Origin: Pseudomonadota bacterium
Lineage (GTDB): Bacteria; Pseudomonadota; Alphaproteobacteria; Rhodobacterales; Rhodobacteraceae
Direction: 5' to 3'
DNA length: 34,860 nt
NCBI GenBank assembly: GCA_021845805.1
Contig: JAJZVD010000033.1
Span: 1-34,860, forward strand
Below, piece by piece: positions 27,155 through 34,860 of the stretch (the first letter of the stretch is position 1; each line of letters begins with the position of its first letter). Under the pieces are notes generated by a model, which was given only the letters and a program-made list of their open reading frames with translations, was not told where the DNA came from and did not search any database. Made by a program: the position numbers and the translations under genes.

Positions 27155-28704
27155 TGGGCAACCTGCTTTCCCTCGTCACCTTCATCCCCGCGGTCGCGGC
27201 TGCGATCCTGGCGCTGTTCCTGCGCGGCAGCGACGAGGCATCGGCGCGCAACGCCAAATGGCTTGCGCTGGCGGCCACGGTGCTGACGTTCCTGGTCTCG
27301 CTGAAGCTGCTGTTCGGCTTCGACCCCCATGCCGCCGGGTTCCAGTTCGTCGAGGAACGGACCTGGATCGCGGGCCTGCACTACAAGATGGGCGTCGATG
27401 GCCTGTCGGTGCTGTTCGTGATGCTGACCACCGCCCTGATGCCGCTGACGATCGGCGCCTGCTGGACGGTGGAAAGCCGGGTGAAGGAATACATGATTGC
27501 CTTCCTCGTGCTGGAAACGCTGATGCTGGGCACCTTCGCGGCGCTCGATCTGGTGCTGTTCTACCTGTTCTTCGAGGCGGGCCTGATCCCCATGTTCCTG
27601 ATCATCGGCATCTGGGGCGGGCAGAACCGGATCTATGCGGCGTTCAAGTTCTTCCTGTACACCTTCCTCGGCTCGGTGCTGATGCTGGTGGCGATGATCG
27701 CCATGTATGTGCAGGCGGGCACCACCGACATCCCGACGCTGCTGGCCTTCAAGTTCAGCGCGGGGCCGCTGCACCTGATGGGCTGGCAGATCGCGGGCGG
27801 CGTGCAGACGCTGCTGTGGCTGGCCTTCTTCGCGTCATTCGCGGTGAAGATGCCGATGTGGCCCGTGCATACCTGGCTGCCCGACGCCCACGTTCAGGCG
27901 CCCACCGCCGGGTCGGTCGTGCTGGCCGCGATCCTGCTGAAGATGGGCGGCTACGGCTTCCTGCGCTTCAGCCTGCCGATGTTCCCGGTGGCCAGCCACC
28001 TGCTTGGCCCGCTGGTGTTCTGGATGTCGGCCATCGCCATCGTCTACACCTCGCTGGTGGCGCTGGTGCAGGAGGACATGAAGAAGCTGATCGCCTATTC
28101 CTCGGTCGCGCACATGGGCTATGTGACCATGGGGCTCTTCGCCGCGAACCAGCAGGGCATCGACGGCGCGATCTTCCAGATGCTGAGCCACGGCTTCGTG
28201 TCGGGCGCGCTGTTCCTGTGCGTGGGCGTGGTCTATGACCGGATGCACACCCGCGAGATCAGCGCCTATGGCGGGCTGGTGAACCGGATGCCGAAATACG
28301 CGCTGGTCTTCATGTTCTTCACCATGGCGAACGTGGGCCTGCCGGGCACCTCGGGCTTCGTGGGGGAATTCCTGACCCTGATGGGCATCTTCCAGGTCAA
28401 CACCTGGGTGGCCGCGGTGGCGACCACGGGCGTGATCTTCTCGGCCTCCTACGCGCTCTGGCTCTACCGCCGGGTGACGCTGGGCGCGCTGGTGAAAGAG
28501 GCGTTGAAATCCATCACCGACATGGACCTCCGGGAAAAGGTGATCTTCGCCCCGCTGGTGGCCATGACCCTGCTGCTCGGCGTCTACCCGAGCCTTGTGA
28601 CCGACATCACCGGCCCGGCCGTGGCGGCGCTGGTGCAATCCTACCACACGCAGGTGGCGGAGGCGGCGCAGGCCGCGGCCCCCACCCAGCTTGCGCAGAA
28701 CTGA
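27154..28704 (+). CDS. nuoM: NADH-quinone oxidoreductase subunit M
   Basis: Antiporter-like proton-pumping subunit of 516 residues and about 14 helices. Key residues are in [22 protein letters not shown] (Glu141, the conserved TM5 glutamate), [27 protein letters not shown] (the broken-helix lysine region) and [19 protein letters not shown]. The C-terminus ends in an Ala/Gln-rich tail. Start ATG 27154 shares an A with the nuoL stop. Confidence 0.97.
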
Positions 28705-28717
28705 GGGGACCGCCTCC

Positions 28718-30157
28718 ATGAACCCTGGTGATTTCTCCACCGTCCTGCCGGAGGCTCTGCTTGCGCTTTATGCGATGGCGGCGCTGATGTTCGGCGTCTA
28801 CACCGGCAAGGACCGTTCGGCCCCGCTGATCCTCTGGGCGACCGCGGTGGTCTTCGTGGGGCTGGCGCTCTGGATCGGGACGATGTCGGGCAGCCGCACC
28901 GCATTTGGCGGGATGTACATCGACGACGCCTTTGCCCGCTTCGCGAAGGGCACCGTTCTGCTGTCCGCCGCCGCCGTGTTGGTGATCGGGCAGGATTACA
29001 TGAGCCGCCGCGGCCTGCTGCGGTTCGAGTATCCGGTGCTGGTGGCGCTGGCGGTCGTGGGCATGATGGTCATGGTCTCGGCGGGCGACCTCATGTCGCT
29101 TTACATGGGCCTGGAGCTTCAGTCGCTGGCGCTGTACGTCGTGGCCTCGCTGCGGCGCGACAGTGCGAAATCGGCCGAAGCGGGGCTGAAGTACTTCGTG
29201 CTGGGCGCGCTCAGCTCGGGGCTGCTGCTCTACGGCGCTTCGCTGACCTACGGGTTCGCAGGCACCACGCTGTTTTCCGGCATCGTGACCACCGTGAAGG
29301 CCGGCGAGATGCCGGTGGGCCTGTTGTTCGGGCTGGTGTTCCTGCTGTCGGGGCTGGCGTTCAAGGTTTCGGCCGTGCCCTTCCACATGTGGACCCCCGA
29401 TGTCTACGAAGGCTCGCCCACGCCGGTAACCGCCTTCTTCGCCACCGCGCCCAAGGTGGCCGCGATGGCGCTGATCGCCCGGCTGGCCGAGGGGGCCTTT
29501 GGCACCGCACCGGGCGACTGGGGCCAGATCCTGGCGCTTCTGTCGGTCGCCTCGATGTTCGTGGGCGCCGTGGCCGCGATCGGGCAGACCGACATCAAGC
29601 GCCTGATGGCCTATTCGTCGATCAGCCACATGGGCTTTGCCCTGATGGGGCTGGCGGCCGGGACCGCGGGCGGCGTGCAGGCCATGCTGATCTACATGGT
29701 CATCTATGTGACCATGAACGTGGGCACCTTCGCCTTCATCCTGTCGATGGAAAAGGGCGGCCAGCCGGTGACCGACATCGCCAGCCTGCGGATGTATTCC
29801 CGCCGCGAGCCGCTGAAGGCGCTGGCGCTTCTGGTGCTGATGTTCAGTCTGGCGGGCGTGCCGCCGATGGTCGGCTTCTTCGGGAAGTTCTACGTCCTGA
29901 TGGCCGCGGTCAACGCGGGCATGAGCTGGCTGGCCATCCTGGGGGTCATCGCCTCGGTGATCGGTGCGTTCTACTACCTGCGCATCGTCTACTTCATGTA
30001 CTTCGGCGAGGACCGCGAAGGCATCGACGCGGGCACCCTGCGTCCGGTCGGCTGGATCGCGCTGATGGGCTCGGCGGCGGTCATGGTGGTGGGCATCGTG
30101 AACCTCTTCGGGGTCGAGGCGCTGGCGCAGGCCGCCGCGGGCGCGCTTGTCCACTGA
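28718..30157 (+). CDS. nuoN: NADH-quinone oxidoreductase subunit N
   Basis: Third antiporter-like subunit, next to NuoK. The 479 residues have about 14 helices with [19 protein letters not shown] (channel Glu), [31 protein letters not shown], and [17 protein letters not shown]. The start is ATG 28718, about 8 nt after GAGGGGA; an in-frame TTG at 28691 inside nuoM is rejected. The 3' end overlaps the proposed birA start by 11 nt. It completes the 14-subunit set. Confidence 0.97.
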   Translation: MNPGDFSTVLPEALLALYAMAALMFGVYTGKDRSAPLILWATAVVFVGLALWIGTMSGSRTAFGGMYIDDAFARFAKGTVLLSAAAVLVIGQDYMSRRGLLRFEYPVLVALAVVGMMVMVSAGDLMSLYMGLELQSLALYVVASLRRDSAKSAEAGLKYFVLGALSSGLLLYGASLTYGFAGTTLFSGIVTTVKAGEMPVGLLFGLVFLLSGLAFKVSAVPFHMWTPDVYEGSPTPVTAFFATAPKVAAMALIARLAEGAFGTAPGDWGQILALLSVASMFVGAVAAIGQTDIKRLMAYSSISHMGFALMGLAAGTAGGVQAMLIYMVIYVTMNVGTFAFILSMEKGGQPVTDIASLRMYSRREPLKALALLVLMFSLAGVPPMVGFFGKFYVLMAAVNAGMSWLAILGVIASVIGAFYYLRIVYFMYFGEDREGIDAGTLRPVGWIALMGSAAVMVVGIVNLFGVEALAQAAAGALVH

Positions 30158-30902
30158 GGGCTGGCCCGCGGGCGTGGCGCGCCACGTCCTGGCGGTCACC
30201 GATTCCACCAATGCAGAGGCGGCGCGGCTAGCGCCGTCTCTGACCTCTCCGGCCTGGATTCTGGCGCTGCGCCAGACGGCGGCGCGCGGGCGCCGCGGCC
30301 GCACCTGGGCGATGGCCGAGGGCAACTTTGCCGCCACCCTGGTGATGCACCCGACCGATCCGCCCGAGGTGGTCGCCCTGCGCAGCTTCGTGGCCGCACT
30401 TGCGTTGCAGGATGCCTTCGTGGCCGTCACCGGCCGCACCGCGCCCTTTGCGCTGAAATGGCCCAATGACGTGCTGCTGAACGGCGGCAAGGTGGCGGGG
30501 ATCCTGCTGGAAAGCCTGGGGCAGGGCGCCCGTGTCGCGCATCTGGCGATCGGCATCGGCGTGAACCTGGCGGCCGCGCCCACCGCCGCCGAGGTGGAAC
30601 CGGGCGCCGTGCCCCCCGTCAGCCTGCTGGGGGAAACCGGGATGCGGGTCAGCCCGGTCGAATTCCTTGACGTGCTTGCCCCCGCCTATGCAGGGTGGGA
30701 GGCGCGCCTTGTCGCCGAAGGGTTCGCCCCGATCCGCGCCGCCTGGCTGGCGCGCGCGGCCCGGCTGGGCCAGCCGGTGACGGCGCGGACAGGCAACGCG
30801 GTGCTGCACGGCACCTTCGAGACGATCGACGACACCGGCGCGCTGGTGCTGGCCACCGCCGAAGGCCGCCGGGCGGTTCCCGCGGCCGATGTGTTCTTCT
30901 GA
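30147..30902 (+). CDS. birA: Biotin--[acetyl-CoA carboxylase] ligase, catalytic-only type
   Basis: Attaches biotin to carboxylase carrier domains, here presumably including MccA Lys609. The 251 residues cover only the ligase and small C-terminal domain: DSTNAEA, the biotinyl-AMP loop [31 protein letters not shown] with the catalytic lysine, and IGIGVNL. There is no N-terminal helix-turn-helix, so it is a group I enzyme that cannot repress biotin genes. The start is taken as TTG 30147, which keeps the WPAGV segment I recall in relatives and overlaps nuoN by 11 nt; GTG 30174 is the alternative. Confidence 0.92.
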   Translation: MSTEGWPAGVARHVLAVTDSTNAEAARLAPSLTSPAWILALRQTAARGRRGRTWAMAEGNFAATLVMHPTDPPEVVALRSFVAALALQDAFVAVTGRTAPFALKWPNDVLLNGGKVAGILLESLGQGARVAHLAIGIGVNLAAAPTAAEVEPGAVPPVSLLGETGMRVSPVEFLDVLAPAYAGWEARLVAEGFAPIRAAWLARAARLGQPVTARTGNAVLHGTFETIDDTGALVLATAEGRRAVPAADVFF

Positions 30903-30913
30903 GGGGGCCCGGG

Positions 30914-31693
30914 ATGCTTCTGGCCATCGACTGCGGCAATACCAACACCGTCTTTTCGATCTGGGATGGCGCGCGCTTGCTGTCGCAATGGCGCATCGCG
31001 ACCGATCACCGCCGGACGGCCGATGAATATTTCGTCTGGCTCTCGTCGCTGATGACGCTGACCGGGGCGACTGCCACGATCACCGAGGCGATCATCTCCT
31101 CGACCGTGCCGCGGGTGGTGTTCAACCTGCGCGTTCTCTGCAACCGCTACTACGATTGCCGCCCGCTGGTGGTGGGCAAGCCCGAATGCCGCCTGCCGCA
31201 CCCGCCGCGGGTGGATCAGGGCACGACCGTGGGCCCCGACCGGTTGGTGAACGCCGCGGGCGGCTTTGATCGCTACGGCGGCGACCTGATCGTGGTGGAT
31301 TTCGGCACCGCGACCACGTTCGACGTGGTCGACCAGGATGGCGCCTATGTCGGCGGGGTCATCGCGCCCGGCGTGAACCTCAGCCTCGAGGCGCTGCACA
31401 TGGCCGCGGCGGCGCTGCCGCATGTGGACGTGTCGCGCCCGCAATCGGCCATCGGCACCAATACCGTGGCCTGCATGCAGTCGGGGATATTCTTCGGCTA
31501 CATCGGCCTGTGCGAGGGCATCGTGCGCCAGATCCGGCTGGAGCGCCCGCGCCCCATGAAAGTCATTGCCACCGGCGGGCTAGCGCCGCTCTTCGACCAG
31601 GCCTTCACCCTTTTCGACAAGGTGGACGACGATCTGACCGTCCATGGCCTGACCGTCATCCACCGTTACAACAAGGAACTTCCCCCCGCATGA
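30914..31693 (+). CDS. coaX: Type III pantothenate kinase
   Basis: Phosphorylates pantothenate, the first step of coenzyme A synthesis. The 259 residues belong to the ASKHA fold: LLAIDCGNTNTVF with Asp6 (phosphate-1 motif), GPDRLVNAAGGF, and VVDFGTATTFDVVD (phosphate-2 motif). Type III enzymes are not feedback-inhibited by CoA and need a monovalent cation. Start ATG 30914 after GAGGGGG, 11 nt from birA; the stop overlaps rnj by ATGA. Confidence 0.95.
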   Translation: MLLAIDCGNTNTVFSIWDGARLLSQWRIATDHRRTADEYFVWLSSLMTLTGATATITEAIISSTVPRVVFNLRVLCNRYYDCRPLVVGKPECRLPHPPRVDQGTTVGPDRLVNAAGGFDRYGGDLIVVDFGTATTFDVVDQDGAYVGGVIAPGVNLSLEALHMAAAALPHVDVSRPQSAIGTNTVACMQSGIFFGYIGLCEGIVRQIRLERPRPMKVIATGGLAPLFDQAFTLFDKVDDDLTVHGLTVIHRYNKELPPA

Positions 31694-33363
31694 GCAAAGC
31701 ACCCCGGCTGATCTATCTTCCCCTGGGCGGCGCCGGCGAGATCGGCATGAACTGCTATGTCTACGGCTATGGCCCCGAGGGGCGCGAGCGTCTGATCGTG
31801 GTTGACCTGGGCGTGACCTTCCCCGACATGGACACCACGCCGGGCGTGGATCTGATCCTGCCGGACGTGACCTGGCTGGCCGAACGCGCCGACCGGATCG
31901 AGGGCATCTTCATCACCCACGCCCACGAAGACCATATCGGGGCCCTGGCGCATCTGTGGCCGCGGCTGAAGGCGCCGATCCATGCCCGCCGCTTCACCTC
32001 GATCATCGCGCGGCTGAAGATGGAGGATCAGGGCCTGAGCGGCACCGAGATCCAGACCGTCGGGGTGGGCGAGACGGTCGAGGCCGGGCCGTTCTCGGTC
32101 CAGTTCATGCCGGTGGCGCATTCCATCCCCGAAAGCTCGGCGCTGATCATCGACACGCCCGCGGGCCGCATCGTGCATTCGGGCGATTTCAAGCTTGATC
32201 CCGATCCGGTGGTGGGCGAACCCTGGGACCCCGAGGCCCGGATGGGCGAAGGGGAGCCGCCGGTCAAGGTGCTGGTCTGCGATTCCACCAACGTCTTCAC
32301 CACGCACGCGGGCCGCAGCGAAAGCACGCTGGGCCCCGCGATCCGCGACCTCGTGGAAAGCGCGCCGGGTCTGGTGGCGGCAACCACCTTCGCCTCGAAC
32401 GTCGCCCGGCTGAAGACGCTGGCCGATGCGGGGCGCGCGGCGGGCCGGTCGGTCTGCCTGATGGGCCGCGCGATGAAGAAGATGGTAACCGCCGCGCAGG
32501 AAGCGGGCGTCCTGACCGATTTCCCCCCCATCGTGCCGCCCGAGATGGCCGCCGAGGTGCCGCGCCAGAACCTGATGCTGATCGTCACCGGCAGCCAGGG
32601 CGAACGTCGCGCGGCCACCGCGCAACTGTCGCGGGGCAAGTATCTGGGGCTGGAGTTGAAAGAGGGCGATACCTTCCTCTTTTCCTCCAAGACCATCCCG
32701 GGCAACGAACGCGGCGTGATCCGCATCATGAACAACTTTTCCGAGATGGGCGTGAACGTCGTGGATGACCAGGGCGGGCGCTACCATGTGTCGGGCCACG
32801 CCAACCGCCCGGATCTGGAACGGGTGCATGACACGCTGAAGCCGCAGATCCTGATCCCCAACCACGGCGAGCACCGCCACCTGCGCGAACATGCGCGGCT
32901 GGCGGAATCGAAGGGCATCGCCTCGGATGTGGTGACGAACGGGATGATGGTGGACCTGACCGGCGACCTGCCCGAGGTGGTGGAATACATCGAGACCGGG
33001 CGGATCTATCTTGACGGCAACGTTCTGGTCGGCGCGATGGACGGGGTGATCCGCGACCGTCTGCGGCTGGCGCTGAACGGCCAGGTGCTGGTGACGCTGC
33101 TGATGGATGAAGACGACGCGCTGCTGGGCGACGCCTGGGTCGAGCTGAACGGCCTGGCCGAACGCGGCCGCAGCGGCCGGTCGCTCTCGGAAGAGATGGA
33201 GGCGGAACTGACCGAGGTTCTTGGCCGCGCTGATCGCCGTCTCTTGACCGATGACGACAAGCTGGACGAGGCCGCTCGCCGCATCGTGCGCCAGATCGCG
33301 ATGGAAGAGATCGGCAAGAAGCCCGAGGTGACCGTGGTCGTCAGCCGCCTGGCGGTCGAATAG
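31690..33363 (+). CDS. rnj: Ribonuclease J
   Basis: Metallo-beta-lactamase/beta-CASP RNase with 5'-exo and endonuclease activity in mRNA decay and rRNA maturation. The 557 residues start LIYLPLGGAGEIGMNCY and have the zinc motif THAHEDHIGA with His77, His79, Asp81 and His82. Later come SGDFKLDPDPV, the beta-CASP signature CDSTNVF...GRSES, VTGSQGE, SSKTIPGNE, and PNHGEHRHLREHA. The C-terminal dimerisation domain runs from about 460. Start ATG 31690 overlaps the coaX stop (ATGA). Terminates at the strong hairpin 33384-33418. Confidence 0.96.
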   Translation: MSKAPRLIYLPLGGAGEIGMNCYVYGYGPEGRERLIVVDLGVTFPDMDTTPGVDLILPDVTWLAERADRIEGIFITHAHEDHIGALAHLWPRLKAPIHARRFTSIIARLKMEDQGLSGTEIQTVGVGETVEAGPFSVQFMPVAHSIPESSALIIDTPAGRIVHSGDFKLDPDPVVGEPWDPEARMGEGEPPVKVLVCDSTNVFTTHAGRSESTLGPAIRDLVESAPGLVAATTFASNVARLKTLADAGRAAGRSVCLMGRAMKKMVTAAQEAGVLTDFPPIVPPEMAAEVPRQNLMLIVTGSQGERRAATAQLSRGKYLGLELKEGDTFLFSSKTIPGNERGVIRIMNNFSEMGVNVVDDQGGRYHVSGHANRPDLERVHDTLKPQILIPNHGEHRHLREHARLAESKGIASDVVTNGMMVDLTGDLPEVVEYIETGRIYLDGNVLVGAMDGVIRDRLRLALNGQVLVTLLMDEDDALLGDAWVELNGLAERGRSGRSLSEEMEAELTEVLGRADRRLLTDDDKLDEAARRIVRQIAMEEIGKKPEVTVVVSRLAVE

Positions 33364-33383
33364 GCCGCGTATCCCCGGAAACG

Positions 33384-33418
33384 GAAACGGGCGGCGCCGG
33401 GATGGCGCCGCCCGTTTC
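33384..33418. terminator. Bidirectional transcription terminator between rnj and the DEAD-box helicase gene
   Basis: GAAACGGGCGGCGCC (33384-33398) pairs perfectly with GGCGCCGCCCGTTTC (33404-33418) over a GGGAT loop, and pairing continues outward with one bulge. Stem flanks are A-rich on the left and T-rich on the right (GTTTCGTTTCGT), so it can work in both directions. It sits 20 nt after the rnj stop and 45 nt after the helicase stop on the other strand. Confidence 0.85.
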
Positions 33419-33463
33419 GTTTCGTGTCCGGCCCGTCCCGGCCGCCCTCAGTCCCGGCTGCGC

Positions 33464-34860
<1,397 letters not shown>

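Noticed and set aside
28607-30583. 658-codon minus-strand frame opposite nuoN and birA
   Set aside because: Same GC-driven shadow effect; no ribosome site or family resemblance.

Overview
The window is high-GC DNA (roughly two-thirds G+C by eye) from an alphaproteobacterium, most likely family Rhodobacteraceae (Rhodobacter, Paracoccus and relatives). I base this on near-identity, from memory, of NuoA, NuoB, NuoD and NuoI to Paracoccus/Rhodobacter complex I subunits, on the nuoN-birA-coaX-rnj gene order, and on an intergenic repeat of the form GCCTCCGGCGGGGATnTTTG that I recall from this family. No tRNA, rRNA, CRISPR array, insertion sequence, prophage or broken gene was found. Two genes are cut by the window edges: glmS on the left and a DEAD-box helicase on the right.

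Layout. (1) 1-2972, minus strand: glmU-glmS, the last steps to UDP-GlcNAc, with TGATG coupling. (2) 3110-4998, plus strand, divergent: gph (HAD phosphatase) and a DegT/StrS-type PLP aminotransferase of unknown substrate, followed by tandem hairpins and a family-type repeat. (3) 5184-12336, plus: a leucine/isovalerate catabolic operon (ivd, mccB, mccA, a glutathione-transferase-like gene, hmgL, liuC). It has a readable promoter whose -10 region is overlapped by a palindromic operator. Together these enzymes take isovaleryl-CoA to acetyl-CoA and acetoacetate. (4) 12576-30157, plus: a complete 14-gene nuo operon (nuoA to nuoN) for proton-pumping NADH:quinone oxidoreductase. It is interrupted by seven extra genes: a PAPS-type sulfotransferase (C/D), a secreted 92-aa protein and a 126-aa membrane protein (D/E), two 75-aa membrane proteins (E/F), a lipoprotein (G/H) and a carboxymuconolactone-decarboxylase-like protein (I/J). 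(5) 30147-33363, plus: birA, coaX and rnj, tightly packed after nuoN. (6) A strong bidirectional terminator at 33384-33418, then a convergent DEAD-box RNA helicase.

How it fits together. Leucine breakdown produces reduced flavin and acetyl-CoA; complex I oxidises the NADH made downstream. BirA supplies the ligase needed to biotinylate MccA, encoded about 20 kb upstream. Almost every junction in the two large operons is a 4-nt ATGA/GTGA overlap, a TGATG overlap, or a gap of a few bases, so the extra genes are co-translated with their neighbours and are not loose insertions.

The most interesting material is the set of seven uncharacterised genes inside the nuo operon, especially the sulfotransferase. 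Next come the putative operators at 5147-5162 and 12430-12447, the histidine-rich loop in NuoL, the NuoE C-terminal helix-hairpin-helix tail, and the glutathione-transferase-like gene in the leucine operon.
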